A DNA stretch of 64,000 nt from the NCBI RefSeq assembly GCF_003326675.1, contig NZ_JPWF01000003.1, positions 124,001-188,000 on the forward strand. The letters run 5' to 3'. Position 1 is the stretch's first letter, and each line of letters starts with the position of its first letter. Below, one piece after another: positions 40,635 through 50,305 of the stretch. The notes under the pieces are model-generated. The model was given only the letters and a program-made list of their open reading frames with translations. It did no database searches and was not told where the DNA came from. Origin of the DNA: Thalassospira profundimaris (GTDB lineage Bacteria; Pseudomonadota; Alphaproteobacteria; Rhodospirillales; Thalassospiraceae). A program made the translations under genes and the position numbers.

Positions 40635-41189
40635 ATGACCCGCACCGCCCTGATCCTGATTGACTGGCAACAAGGATTTGATGATCTCGACTATTGGGGG
40701 AACCGCAATAACCCCGATGCCGAGGTCAATGGTGAACGGCTTTTGAAACATTGGCGGGCAATTGGTCAGCCGGTTTTTCATGTCAAACACAACTCGACCG
40801 AACCACAATCGCGATTGCATCCCGATCATCCGGGGAATGCCTTTAAGCCTGCGCTTGCGCCGATTGAGGGTGAGGTGGTCTACGGCAAGAATGTCAATTC
40901 GGGCTTTATCGGCACCAGTCTGGAAGCCGATCTGCGCGCACAGGGCATTGCCCGTCTTGTTTTGTGCGGGATCACAACCGATCATTGCGTGAATACCACT
41001 ACGCGTATGGCTGGTAATCTGGGATTTGATGCGACGATTGCCGCAGATGCCTGTGCGACCTTTGATCGCAACCTTCCCGATGGGCGTGTTTTTGCGGCCG
41101 AGCTTGTTCATGATGTCGCCCTTGCCAGCCTGAATGGCGAGTTCGCGACGGTCAAAACCGTTGATCAGATCATTGGATCAGCATCTTAA
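40635..41189 (+). CDS. Isochorismatase-family cysteine hydrolase
   Basis: 184-residue cysteine hydrolase with the family triad Asp10 (LILIDWQQGF), Lys85 (VVYGKNVNSGF) and Cys118 (LCGITTDHCVNTT). Members hydrolyse nicotinamide, isochorismate, ureidoacrylate or similar amides. The substrate cannot be assigned. GGAG lies 8 bases before the ATG. Confidence 0.88.
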   Translation: MTRTALILIDWQQGFDDLDYWGNRNNPDAEVNGERLLKHWRAIGQPVFHVKHNSTEPQSRLHPDHPGNAFKPALAPIEGEVVYGKNVNSGFIGTSLEADLRAQGIARLVLCGITTDHCVNTTTRMAGNLGFDATIAADACATFDRNLPDGRVFAAELVHDVALASLNGEFATVKTVDQIIGSAS

Positions 41190-41263
41190 CGGCGATCAGC
41201 GATTGACTTGCGTTCTCAAGTGACGCACCTTCGGCCCGTGATTCCCGCATAAGGTGCCTGCCA

Positions 41264-41896
41264 ATGACGTCTTCCGATACCAAAATCGATACCCAGGAAA
41301 AGCTTCGTGCCGTTTACGGGGAGCCGATGGGCCTTGCCGTTGACAAATGCCTGTCGCGACTGGACCCGCATTGCAAGCATTTCATTGAACTGGCGCCTTT
41401 TGCGGTCATTTCATCGGCGGATGCCAATGGGGATGCCGATGTCAGCCCGCGCGGCGACGGGCCGGGTTTCATCAAGGTTGTTGATGACAAAACCATCGTC
41501 ATGCCGGATCGTCCGGGCAATAACCGTGTCGATACGTTGTCGAACATCGTTGATAACCCCAAGGTCGGGATGCTGTTCTTTGTGCCAGGCGTGAACGAGA
41601 CCCTGCGCCTTAATGGTCATGCAGAAATCAGTACCGACCCGGCTTTGCTTGATCTGTTTGCCGATACCGGCAAGGCACCCATTACCGCGATCAAGATCAC
41701 GGTCGAGGAAGCCTTCCTGCATTGTGCAAAATCGCTGATGCGCTCCAAACTTTGGGATCCGAGCATCCAGATTGAACGCAAAACACTTCCGACCCTTGGC
41801 AAGATGATCAAGGATCAGACTTCGGCTGATTTCGATGTTGGGACCCAGGAAGAAGCGGACAAATATTTCACGCAATCCATTGCGGAAAAGGGCTGA
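41264..41896 (+). CDS. PPOX-fold FMN flavoprotein
   Basis: 210-residue protein of the pyridoxamine 5'-phosphate oxidase-like split-barrel family. It resembles the MSMEG_1061-type group from ADVSPRGDGPGFIKVVDD, MPDRPGNNRVDTLSNI and LFFVPGVNETLRLNGHA. It is likely to bind FMN and act as a small flavin-dependent reductase or oxidase; the reaction is unknown. SD AAGGTG. Followed by a strong hairpin that also ends rnpB. Confidence 0.82.
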   Translation: MTSSDTKIDTQEKLRAVYGEPMGLAVDKCLSRLDPHCKHFIELAPFAVISSADANGDADVSPRGDGPGFIKVVDDKTIVMPDRPGNNRVDTLSNIVDNPKVGMLFFVPGVNETLRLNGHAEISTDPALLDLFADTGKAPITAIKITVEEAFLHCAKSLMRSKLWDPSIQIERKTLPTLGKMIKDQTSADFDVGTQEEADKYFTQSIAEKG

Positions 41897-41933
41897 GTAG
41901 CAGCCAATCTGCACTGATTTGTAAGATGGTCCA

Positions 41934-41963
41934 AAGGCGGTGACAGCACAATGTCATCGCCTT
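41934..41963. terminator. Bidirectional terminator (flavoprotein / rnpB)
   Basis: 12-bp stem AAGGCGGTGACA / TGTCATCGCCTT (one G-T pair), loop GCACAA; the + strand continues TTCTATTT. It lies between the flavoprotein stop and the 3' end of rnpB. Confidence 0.8.
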
Positions 41964-41981
41964 TTCTATTTGGAAAATAAG

Positions 41982-42376
<395 letters not shown>

Positions 42377-42382
42377 GGTGCG

Positions 42383-42411
42383 GATGTAGGTTACATCGAT
42401 CAGAACGTCAA
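42383..42411 (-). promoter_or_regulatory. rnpB promoter
   Basis: TTGACG (42411-42406), 17-bp spacer, TACATC (42388-42383) on the minus strand, ending about six bases before the predicted 5' end of RNase P RNA. Confidence 0.75.
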
Positions 42412-42446
42412 GAAAAAGCGAAGGGGCATTCTGTGACTTCAGGCAA

Positions 42447-43193
42447 CTAGCCGCCAATCACCTTGGCAAGGGCAGCGGCAATCGCCATGCATTGCCCATC
42501 AATGACACCTGAAATGTCTTTCGAGCGCCAGCGTCGCTGAAAGGCGATCACGCGTTTCGTGCGATAGTCTTCATGACCTGTGTCGTCACTGTTCTCGGCC
42601 GGCCAGCCATAGCCGATTTGATCCAGCAATTCATCAAAGCGGTTCGGATCAACTGCAAGATCCTCCCCCGCATCAGGCCAGATTCCAATCCCGTTCTGCG
42701 CAAGATATTGCCAGGGGAACAGTTCGCCCGGATCTTCCTTGCGATCCGGGGCCATATCGGAATGGGCGATGATCCGGTTGGCCGGGATATCGTGGCGGGC
42801 AAGGATATCCTGACAAAGTGCGACAACCGATGCGATTTGCGCATCGGGAAAGGCGCGATAACCAAATTCATGGCCGGGATTAACAATTTCAATCCCGATG
42901 GAGCGGGAATTGATATCCGTGCAATCCTGCCAACATCCGCGCCCGGCATGCCATGCGCGTTTGTCCTCGTCGACCAGTTTGAAAATGCGTCCGTCTTCCT
43001 CGATCAGATAATGACTGGAAACCGAACTTTGCGGATCGCACAGTCGATCAAGGGCGGCTTGGCCGGTTGGCATTCCTGTATAATGCAGGACAAGGATATC
43101 AACCGGGCAGCCATCCGGGCGTGGCCCGAAATTGGGGGAAGGGTGCGAAAGGATATTGATCGGCATGTCGATGTTGGTTTTCGCACCGGCCAT
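42447..43193 (-). CDS. N-acetylmuramoyl-L-alanine amidase (AmpD/AmiD-like)
   Basis: 248-residue Amidase_2 protein followed by a short peptidoglycan-binding-like region (QRRWRSKDISGVID). Zinc ligands are visible in VLHYTGM, the central AWHAGRG and the C-terminal IIAHSDMAPDRKEDPG. It cleaves the MurNAc-L-Ala bond of muropeptides in recycling. No signal peptide is visible, so a cytoplasmic AmpD role is likely. ATG 43193 lies 5 bases after the stop of the upstream exporter gene, so translation is probably coupled. Confidence 0.9.
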   Translation of the reverse strand: MAGAKTNIDMPINILSHPSPNFGPRPDGCPVDILVLHYTGMPTGQAALDRLCDPQSSVSSHYLIEEDGRIFKLVDEDKRAWHAGRGCWQDCTDINSRSIGIEIVNPGHEFGYRAFPDAQIASVVALCQDILARHDIPANRIIAHSDMAPDRKEDPGELFPWQYLAQNGIGIWPDAGEDLAVDPNRFDELLDQIGYGWPAENSDDTGHEDYRTKRVIAFQRRWRSKDISGVIDGQCMAIAAALAKVIGG

Positions 43194-43198
43194 CTGGC

Positions 43199-44071
43199 TT
43201 AGTCCATCCCTTGGGTTTTGCGCTGAACGGGTTTGCGCAGCATGATCACAGTGACACCGCACAGAACCACAATACCGCCAATGATCTTAAGCATCGAAAA
43301 CGCTTCGTCAAAGACGACAAACGATCCCAGAACACTGATCACCGGGGCAAGCAGGGACCAGGGCACAACCGAATTGACGTCCTGTGTCTTAAGCAGGTGA
43401 TACCAGAAGCCATAAGCCACGATAGAGGACATCAAGACCGTAAAGGTCAGGTTTGCCCATGCAACCCAGCTGGCATCAATGACTGCCTGAAAAGAACCCG
43501 GTTCAAGAATGATCGACAAAAGCAACAGTTGCGGGGTCGCAAACAACGCCATCCAGCCATTCAGCTGGAATGTGCCAATATCGCCAAGTTTCTTGATCAT
43601 GACATTGGCAACCGCCCACATGAAGGCCGCAAACACCACAAGTAACAGCGGCAATTGCAGGTCCGTCATGGTCGGGTCCCAGAACATGATGGTCACGCCG
43701 ACAAAGGCAAGTGACATCCCCGAAAGCCGTTTCCACCCAAGACGATCATTAAAGAAATATGTGGCAAGCATCGATGAAAACGGCACGCCCAGCAGCACGA
43801 TAATCGCCACCGGCCCGGCATCGATCATTGAAAGTGCAAAGAACAGAACCCCGAAATGCAGGCTGCCAAACGTAACGGAAATGATGGCAAGCCGTCCCAT
43901 GCGTCCGCGCGGCATGCGGGTGAACGGGATCAGCAGAATGGCAACCGCGCCAAAGCGGATGGCGGTAAGCATAAAGGGCGGGATTTCAGAAACCGCACCT
44001 TTCACCGTCAGCATGTTGATGCCCCAGATGATGGCAACAGACAGGGCCATAAGCATTGCATTCAGGGGCAT
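43199..44071 (-). CDS. EamA/DMT-family membrane transporter
   Basis: 290-residue inner-membrane protein with ten predicted helices and two EamA repeats (MALSVAIIWGINMLTVKG; later LLAPVISVLGSFVVFDEAFS). It resembles the RhaT/YedA-type amino-acid exporters. ATG 44071 is taken because the family homology begins there; the frame is open a further 37 codons upstream, with no SD. It is the first gene of a probable two-gene unit with the amidase. Confidence 0.88.
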   Translation of the reverse strand: MPLNAMLMALSVAIIWGINMLTVKGAVSEIPPFMLTAIRFGAVAILLIPFTRMPRGRMGRLAIISVTFGSLHFGVLFFALSMIDAGPVAIIVLLGVPFSSMLATYFFNDRLGWKRLSGMSLAFVGVTIMFWDPTMTDLQLPLLLVVFAAFMWAVANVMIKKLGDIGTFQLNGWMALFATPQLLLLSIILEPGSFQAVIDASWVAWANLTFTVLMSSIVAYGFWYHLLKTQDVNSVVPWSLLAPVISVLGSFVVFDEAFSMLKIIGGIVVLCGVTVIMLRKPVQRKTQGMD

Positions 44072-44266
44072 GGGTTGGGCTTTCAATAAGAGTAAAACAT
44101 AATCGTGTGCGTTGAAGGTATTGCCCTTTGTTATCTGTTTACGGGCAAACGACAATTGAGTTCTTCTCAATCCAGACCACAACAGTTTGCAGGCAAGTGT
44201 GACCCAACGCGCCTTATTGGTAAAGCGACGGGTTTGGAATGATGTGTGGTTTGATCCGGTGAAGTG

Positions 44267-44289
44267 CGGTCAGGCGTTACGCCTGACCG
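44267..44289. other. Hairpin with the uup stop codon in its loop
   Basis: Perfect 10-bp arms CGGTCAGGCG / CGCCTGACCG flanking TTA, which is the uup stop codon on the minus strand. No T-run follows. Confidence 0.55.
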
Positions 44290-46112
44290 AGTTCCTCGCG
44301 CAGCATTTCAAGTTCAAGCCAGCGTTCTTCGGATGCTTCAAGCTCGCTTCGGGCGTCATCAAGGCGGTCGACCTTTTTCTGGAAGCCGGTCGGGTCCTTG
44401 GTGAACAGACTGCTGTCTGAAAGGGCGACTTCAAGCGTCTTGATCTCGTCTTCCAGCTTGGCCATCGCAGTTGGCAGATTGTCGTATTCGCGCTGATCCT
44501 TATAGCTCAGCTTCGAAGATGCCTTTGGTTTTGCCGGTGCGCTTGGTGTTGCAGCTGTGGCCGGTTTCTTGGCCTGTTTTGCGGCGGACTTGTCTTCCTT
44601 GCCGGTATCAGCGCGCGAAAGTTTGCGCTGGGCAATGTAATCGGAATAACCGCCCGCATATTCAACGGCCGTTCCATCGCCTTCCATAACAATAGAAGAC
44701 GTCACAACGCGATCAAGGAAGTCACGATCGTGGCTGACCAGAAGAAGGGTGCCTTCATAGTCGTCCAGCATTTCCTGCAAAAGGTCGAGCGTATCCATAT
44801 CCAGATCGTTGGTCGGTTCGTCCATGATCAGAAGGTTGGTCGGCTTTGCCAGCATTTTCGCCAATAGCAAACGGTTGCGTTCACCACCCGAAAGGGCACC
44901 AACGGGGCTTCTGGCCTGTTTTTCGTCAAACAGGAAGTCGCGCAAATAGCTGACCACATGGCGCGGGTTGCCGCGAACCATTACCTGGTCACCGCCAACA
45001 TCACACAGGGTATCCCAAAGCGTTTTGTCATCATCAAGCGCGATACGCTTCTGATCAAAATAGCTGGGATTAAGGTTGGTGCCGATCTTGATCGTGCCGC
45101 TGTCGGGGTTAAGTTGCCCGGTCAGCATTTTAAGCAGAGTGGTTTTACCCGCGCCGTTCGGGCCGATGATGCCAACCTTGTCGCCACGCAGGATGCGGGT
45201 CGAGAAATCGGCAATGATCTGGCGATCCCCGAACGACTTGGCGATCTCGGTGGCCTCGATCACGACCTTGCCCGATGTTTCGCCTGCCTCTGCGGCAAGT
45301 GATACATTGCCGATCCGGTCAACCTGATTGGAACGCTGTTCGCGCATGTCATACAGACGGCGCAGACGGCCCTGGTTACGTTTGCGGCGGGCGGAAATGC
45401 CCTGCACGGACCAAACGGTTTCCTGTGCAATCAGCTTATCAAGTTTGGCGCGTTCCTCTGCTTCCTTGCGATAGATTTCCTCGGACCATTCTTCGAACTT
45501 GGCAAAGTTGATTGCACCCTGATGCATGACACCGCGATCAAGCCAAAGAACCCCATTCGAAACTGCATTCAAGAATGCACGGTCGTGCGAAATCACCACG
45601 ACAGCGCCGCGGAAATTCTTGATCTCGCCTTCAAGCCATTCAATGGTCGGAAGATCAAGATGGTTGGTCGGCTCGTCCAGCAACAGCACCTGCGGGTCGG
45701 CAATCAATGCGCGGGCGATTGCTGCACGACGGCCTTCGCCGCCCGAAAGCTGTTTGGGATCGGCTTTGGGGTCAATATCAACCGATGCCAGAAGCATATC
45801 GGAACGATAGGCATATTCCTGTTCATGCTCATCCAAGGCGGCAAGTACGAAATCCTCGACCGTGTCATAGCCGTCAAATTTCGGTTCCTGATTAAGGTAA
45901 GCCACCTTGCAGCCGGGCTGAACAAACCGTTCGCCGCCGTCGGCTTCGATTTCGCCGGTGATGATTTTCAGAAGGGTGGATTTCCCGCCGCCGTTACGGC
46001 CGACCAGACACAGACGGTCACGTTCGGCAATGGCAAATGACACATCGGAAAACAGATCATTGCCGCCAAATGTCAGGCGAATGTCATTAATATTGATCAG
46101 CGGTGGCGCCAT
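44277..46112 (-). CDS. uup: ABC-F ATPase Uup
   Basis: 611-residue soluble protein with two ABC domains: Walker A GRNGGGKST and GPNGAGKTT, signatures LSGGEGRRAAIARAL and LSGGERNRLLLAKML. An interdomain linker is followed by a Lys/Ala/Pro-rich segment and a C-terminal coiled coil (about 540-611), which is the Uup hallmark. ABC-F proteins act on the ribosome, and Uup also affects branched DNA. ATG 46112 (MAPPLININDIRLTFGG) is the family start. Confidence 0.93.
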   Translation of the reverse strand: MAPPLININDIRLTFGGNDLFSDVSFAIAERDRLCLVGRNGGGKSTLLKIITGEIEADGGERFVQPGCKVAYLNQEPKFDGYDTVEDFVLAALDEHEQEYAYRSDMLLASVDIDPKADPKQLSGGEGRRAAIARALIADPQVLLLDEPTNHLDLPTIEWLEGEIKNFRGAVVVISHDRAFLNAVSNGVLWLDRGVMHQGAINFAKFEEWSEEIYRKEAEERAKLDKLIAQETVWSVQGISARRKRNQGRLRRLYDMREQRSNQVDRIGNVSLAAEAGETSGKVVIEATEIAKSFGDRQIIADFSTRILRGDKVGIIGPNGAGKTTLLKMLTGQLNPDSGTIKIGTNLNPSYFDQKRIALDDDKTLWDTLCDVGGDQVMVRGNPRHVVSYLRDFLFDEKQARSPVGALSGGERNRLLLAKMLAKPTNLLIMDEPTNDLDMDTLDLLQEMLDDYEGTLLLVSHDRDFLDRVVTSSIVMEGDGTAVEYAGGYSDYIAQRKLSRADTGKEDKSAAKQAKKPATAATPSAPAKPKASSKLSYKDQREYDNLPTAMAKLEDEIKTLEVALSDSSLFTKDPTGFQKKVDRLDDARSELEASEERWLELEMLREELGQA

Positions 46113-46234
46113 GGGAAAACCGATAAGCTTGAGTTCAGAAAATTGGTCACTGTGACAGGTTCCCTGCAAACAGCAATTTGGATGCCGTTGCAAGGGAAAT
46201 CATCTGTCTGTCATTGCGTTCCGCCGTTTTGCGA

Positions 46235-46975
46235 TCAGCGGATACCGCGTTCCTTGCGGATTTGATCCCAGGCGGCATTGATCCGGGCCATTTTGTCATT
46301 GGCCTGTTCGATAAATTCAGGCGGCATGCCTTTGGCCATCAAAGTATCGGGATGGTTTTCGCGTGACAATTTGCGATGTGCGGATTTCAGTTCGTCATCA
46401 CTTGCATCGCGACTTGCACCAAGCTGTTCATACGGGTCGGGTCCATTGGACGCCGTATAGGCATGATGAACGCGGTCAAAGTCGACATCGGCAAAGCCAA
46501 AGATATGGGCGACCTTTTTCAGGAAATCCTTTTCGGCCGGATGCAATTCACCATCGGCAAGCGCGATTTGGTAAAGGGCTTCGAGAATGCCTTCAAGCAG
46601 TGCGCGCTCGCCACGGAACATCGTGGCAATCTGACGGGCATAGATTTCAAACCCGTCCGAAGATGACCGCGCCATATCAAAGATACGCCCGACATTCTTT
46701 TCCTCGCCCGGCGGGATATGAAATACGCGCTTGAAGGCATTGATTTCATCGCGACTGACATGGCCATCAACCTTGGCCATCTTTGCTGCAAGGACAATCA
46801 CCCCGGTGGCAAAGGCAACCTGCCGCGGATCATGCCCGCCCAGTTGCGGGCCACCATTTGCAGCACTTTTGATCTTGTCAACGACATGGCCGGCGGTCGC
46901 GCCGAGAATTGCGCCAAGCGGTCCGCCCAAGGCAAAACCTGCGGCTCCGCCAATAATTTTGCCCCAGATACTCAT
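46235..46975 (-). CDS. TerB-DnaJ protein (DjlA-like cochaperone)
   Basis: 246-residue protein. A glycine-rich hydrophobic N terminus (IIGGAAGFALGGPLGAILGA) is followed by a TerB-like helical domain (about 55-165) and a C-terminal J domain (about 180-246) with the HPD motif in RENHPDT. DjlA-type proteins stimulate DnaK at the membrane. The N-terminal stretch may insert in or touch the membrane. No clear SD was seen. Confidence 0.88.
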   Translation of the reverse strand: MSIWGKIIGGAAGFALGGPLGAILGATAGHVVDKIKSAANGGPQLGGHDPRQVAFATGVIVLAAKMAKVDGHVSRDEINAFKRVFHIPPGEEKNVGRIFDMARSSSDGFEIYARQIATMFRGERALLEGILEALYQIALADGELHPAEKDFLKKVAHIFGFADVDFDRVHHAYTASNGPDPYEQLGASRDASDDELKSAHRKLSRENHPDTLMAKGMPPEFIEQANDKMARINAAWDQIRKERGIR

Positions 46976-47210
46976 GCGATGCCCATGGGTGATGTTCGTC
47001 CTGTTTTGTCTGCCGAATGCGTGACGGGCGTTAACGACAAGCCGTAACAGCCTTCACGAACCACCAACATAGTTCGCCAGCCGCAGAAAGAAACAGGCAA
47101 AACGCACATTACCCGATCAAACCTGCATGGAGATGTATGCGGTGTGCAAAATGGTACGGTCTCGAATGCGTAATTTTAATATGTCATAAAATTGTAACAT
47201 AAGTGACATG

Positions 47211-47224
47211 ATGAAATTTCATCC
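47211..47224. promoter_or_regulatory. Perfect 14-bp palindrome
   Basis: GATGAAATTTCATC, about 120 bp upstream of the chemoreceptor. The left half recurs as GATGAAATTCTAT at 47278. A possible regulator site; the binder is unknown. Confidence 0.4.
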
Positions 47225-47286
47225 ACAGACCCAACCTATATCGAATTGGGGAAATCCGTTCCCAATCGGACTAGGAAGATGAAATT

Positions 47287-47321
47287 CTATACCTAAGATC
47301 ATATATGATACAAAGGTATAG
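47287..47321. promoter_or_regulatory. Nested dyad ahead of the chemoreceptor
   Basis: Outer arms CTATACCT and AGGTATAG enclose the perfect 12-bp palindrome ATCATATATGAT. It ends 10 bases before the GGGGGG Shine-Dalgarno. It could be an operator or a leader hairpin. Confidence 0.5.
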
Positions 47322-47343
47322 TTTTCGAAGATTGGGGGGTGTT

Positions 47344-49305
47344 ATGAATTTCCTTTCCCGGATGAGGCTTCTTTATCAAATCTCGTTAATCGGCGCAGTC
47401 GCGCTTGTGATCTTTGCTGTGGTCGGTGTGGTCCAGTTTGTCGCAGACCAGCAACGGCAATCGGCCCAGATGGCCGCGCAGGAGGCAATGGATGACCGCC
47501 TGATCGCAGATGCAGTATCGCGTGACTTTCTTCATGCCCGCCGTCGGGAAAAGGATTTCCTGCTCAGGCTTGATGAGAAATACGTTACTCAGCATGCCGA
47601 AGTCGTCATACGGGTGAATGAGGGACTGCAAGAACTCGAAGATGATCCCGAACTTGGGGCCTTTGATGATCAGCTTGCCGCAATCAAGGCGGCCTTTGCA
47701 AACTATGCTGCCGAGTTTGGCGCGATCGTCGCACTTCAACGGGAAATCGGACTGAACGAAGAAAACGGCCTTCTGGGCAGATTGCGCGGATCGGTTCACA
47801 ACGTTGAACAGGCACTTGATAAATACAAGGCTGACAACCTGACTGTGATCATGTTGATGATGCGCAGGCATGAAAAAGATTTCCTTGCCCGCGAAGATGC
47901 CAAATATGTTGACCGGATTGATCAGCGTCTTGCCGAATTTGGTCCTGCATTGGCGGCATCTTCTATTCCTGCTGCCGAACAGCAGAATATCAGCAAACTG
48001 ATGCAATCCTATGTCAGTGACTTCAAGGCGCTGGCCGATAACATCCTGAAACGGAACGCCGAACTAGGCTTGCTGTCTGATTATTATGCCGAGGCAGAGC
48101 CGGTCCTTGATGCGCTAAGCACATCGATTGCCGATCTTGCCGCGGCAGAAAAGCAAAAAGCCGATCAAATCGCCAAAACAAGCCTGACGGTAACGGTTTC
48201 GATCTTTGTGATCGGTATCATCGCCTTGCTTGGCTTGTCCTTTGTTCTGTCGCGCGCAATTGTTCGTGCAATTGGCGGTTTGACGTCGAAAATGACCCGC
48301 CTTGCGGATAACGACTTTGATGTTGATATCAACGAAGTTAACCGTGCCGACGAAATCGGGGAAATGGGGCGTGCGGTTCTTGTCTTCCGTGAAAACGGGA
48401 TCGAACGCGTCAAGCTTGAAGCTGCCCAAAAGGCCGAAGATGCCAAGCGTCGCAAGCGTATGGAAACCCAGGAACAATATATCCAGGAATTTGACCGGGC
48501 GGTTGTTGCTGTGATGGCCGATGTCGCCACAGCGGTCAAACAACTTCATCAGGTGTCGGGTATATTGCGCGCCAGTGCGGATACTGCCGCGGATCAATCC
48601 ATGGCTGTTTCGTCCGGGGCAGAAGAAGCATCATCGAATGTGCAGCTTGTTGCAACGGCGGCAACCGAACTGGCCGCGTCGATCAACGAGATTTCCGGAC
48701 AGGTCAGTGAAACCTCGTCAATGGCGCAATCGGCGACCGAGCGCGCGCGATCAACCAATAGCAACATTCAGGGTCTGAATGACTCTGCCATCAAGATCGG
48801 TGAAGTGATCGGCCTGATCAGTGATATCGCCGGTCAGACCAACCTGTTGGCGTTGAATGCGACCATCGAGGCGGCCCGTGCCGGTGACGCAGGCAAGGGT
48901 TTTGCCGTGGTGGCAAGCGAGGTCAAAAATCTTGCCAATCAAACCGCCAAGGCAACCGAGGACATTACAGTTCAGATCAACGATATTCAGCAGGCAACCG
49001 GGCTTGCCGTCAGTTCAATCGACGAGATCGTTACCATGATTGCCGAAATCAGCGAACGGGCCGCCGCAGTTGCAGCCGCCGTTGAAGAACAAACCGTCGC
49101 CACCAGCGAGATTTCGCAAAATGTTGAACAGGCCGCGGCCGGGACCGAAGAAATCTCGTCTGCGATGCAAGGTGTGTCTACTGCCGTTGGTGAAACCAAC
49201 AATGCGGCGACCGATGTGCATGTTTCGGCAGACAATCTTGGTCGTCAAAGTGGTGATCTGCGGGCCCAGATTGACGGGTTCCTTGAACGGATGCGCTCAC
49301 TTTGA
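47344..49305 (+). CDS. Methyl-accepting chemotaxis protein with HBM sensor
   Basis: 653-residue chemoreceptor. A transmembrane helix near 10-32 is followed by a large periplasmic helical domain. Its two repeats of an [15 protein letters not shown] / [16 protein letters not shown] pattern mark the helical bimodular (HBM) sensor, known from McpS for organic acids. A second helix (about 285-310), HAMP with [20 protein letters not shown] and the signalling domain follow, with the conserved tip [23 protein letters not shown] 47344 has GGGGGG at 47331-47336. The neighbouring TRAP locus hints at a shared ligand, but this is inference. Confidence 0.93.
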   Translation: MNFLSRMRLLYQISLIGAVALVIFAVVGVVQFVADQQRQSAQMAAQEAMDDRLIADAVSRDFLHARRREKDFLLRLDEKYVTQHAEVVIRVNEGLQELEDDPELGAFDDQLAAIKAAFANYAAEFGAIVALQREIGLNEENGLLGRLRGSVHNVEQALDKYKADNLTVIMLMMRRHEKDFLAREDAKYVDRIDQRLAEFGPALAASSIPAAEQQNISKLMQSYVSDFKALADNILKRNAELGLLSDYYAEAEPVLDALSTSIADLAAAEKQKADQIAKTSLTVTVSIFVIGIIALLGLSFVLSRAIVRAIGGLTSKMTRLADNDFDVDINEVNRADEIGEMGRAVLVFRENGIERVKLEAAQKAEDAKRRKRMETQEQYIQEFDRAVVAVMADVATAVKQLHQVSGILRASADTAADQSMAVSSGAEEASSNVQLVATAATELAASINEISGQVSETSSMAQSATERARSTNSNIQGLNDSAIKIGEVIGLISDIAGQTNLLALNATIEAARAGDAGKGFAVVASEVKNLANQTAKATEDITVQINDIQQATGLAVSSIDEIVTMIAEISERAAAVAAAVEEQTVATSEISQNVEQAAAGTEEISSAMQGVSTAVGETNNAATDVHVSADNLGRQSGDLRAQIDGFLERMRSL

Positions 49306-49325
49306 TGACGAATTGTCGATAACGG

Positions 49326-49356
49326 AAAGCAGTCAGGGCTTTACCTGACTGCTTTT
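49326..49356 (+). terminator. Terminator after the chemoreceptor
   Basis: 12-bp stem AAAGCAGTCAGG / CCTGACTGCTTT, loop GCTTTA. Confidence 0.85.
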
Positions 49357-49442
49357 ATCGCGATAAAATCCCGACAAACTTGCGGCGTTTTACAGAAACT
49401 GGACCGCGAAAATATAACAGTTATGTAAGCAGGAAATGTCGG

Positions 49443-49952
49443 ATGGCAGATAAACCACGTATTGTTTCATCATCGCACCTTGTCTCGGAACGTGCGGCTG
49501 AACTCTCGGAACTTGAATTTGCGCTGATCTTGTCAGGAAACGCCTTCAACCGCTGGATGGTGCGTTGTATGCGTGCGGCCGGGATGCCGGACGTGTCTGT
49601 CCTTGATATTCTGGTTCTGCATAACGTCAATTCCCGCGAACGTGAAAAAAGCCTGTCTGAAGTCTGCTTTGTTCTGAATGTCGAAGACAGCCATCTGGTG
49701 AACTATTCCCTTAAAAAGCTGCGCAAGCTTGGCTTGGTCGAAGGGCTCAAACGCGGCAAGGAAGTTCATTACGGGACCACTGTCGATGGTCGCGCCATGT
49801 GCGAAAAATACCGCGAAGTCCGCGAGGCTTGCCTTGTCGAGACGTTCCAGCGGCTTGGTGTGAACAGCCAGGAAGTCGGCGATGTTGCTAAGACGCTCCG
49901 CGCCATTTCGGGCGTTTACGATCAGGCATCCCGCGCGGCAAGCGCGATGTAA
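49443..49952 (+). CDS. MarR-like winged-helix regulator
   Basis: 169-residue winged-helix DNA-binding protein of the MarR type (central VLDILVLHNVN...LSEVCFVLNVEDSHLVNYSLKKLRKLGLVEG, given here only in pieces; recognition region VEDSHLVNYSLKKL). ATG 49443 has AGGAA nine bases upstream. It stands alone between two terminators and directly precedes the TRAP/5-oxoprolinase operon, whose promoter carries a TGACA-ATT-TGTCA repeat. That makes it the first candidate regulator. Confidence 0.8.
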   Translation: MADKPRIVSSSHLVSERAAELSELEFALILSGNAFNRWMVRCMRAAGMPDVSVLDILVLHNVNSREREKSLSEVCFVLNVEDSHLVNYSLKKLRKLGLVEGLKRGKEVHYGTTVDGRAMCEKYREVREACLVETFQRLGVNSQEVGDVAKTLRAISGVYDQASRAASAM

Positions 49953-50022
49953 GTCATATTTCTGAATACGGTTGCGGGTCGCCATGCAAAGGCGGACGAA
50001 CGCAAGAAAACAGGCAGAATCG

Positions 50023-50065
50023 AACGGGTGGTGGTTCTTTTGAACGACCGCCCGTTTTTGTTTTT
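50023..50065 (+). terminator. Terminator after the MarR-like gene
   Basis: 15-base arms from AACGGG to CCCGTT with one mismatch and one G-T pair, loop TTTT, then TTTGTTTTT. Confidence 0.88.
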
Positions 50066-50206
50066 GGCCTCTGGCGACGGAAGTGTGGGGAAGATGAGGG
50101 CAAAATCCTCGGTCGAAATTCACACCATTTCAGCGGGTTACGTCGTTCTTGAGGAGGCGTGATTTATGCGCCTTGCGCATTTTGCATGGTAGTTATGAAA
50201 TTACAT

Positions 50207-50219
50207 TGACAATTTGTCA
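50207..50219. promoter_or_regulatory. Inverted repeat over the TRAP promoter -35
   Basis: TGACA-ATT-TGTCA, overlapping the consensus -35 TTGACA at 50206-50211. The matching -10 is unclear. Size and symmetry fit a MarR- or GntR-type operator. Confidence 0.45.
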
Positions 50220-50305
50220 GTAAAATGTGATCAAGATGTCGGGTGATTAATTTGGAGTCTCTGATATCCTGACTCCACACCTCAACACACAGGGAGACTT
50301 AACCG

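Larger units (their letters stand above)
46976..47343. other. Chemoreceptor upstream region
   Basis: About 370 bp without a gene. It is AT-rich near 47170-47220, with a 14-bp palindrome (47211-47224) and a 35-bp interrupted dyad (47287-47321) just before the chemoreceptor SD. No promoter was assigned. Confidence 0.6.
49953..50305. other. Intergenic region before the TRAP operon
   Basis: 350 bp holding the regulator terminator (50023-50065) and the TRAP promoter region with a perfect TTGACA (50206-50211) inside an inverted repeat. No gene seen. Confidence 0.6.
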
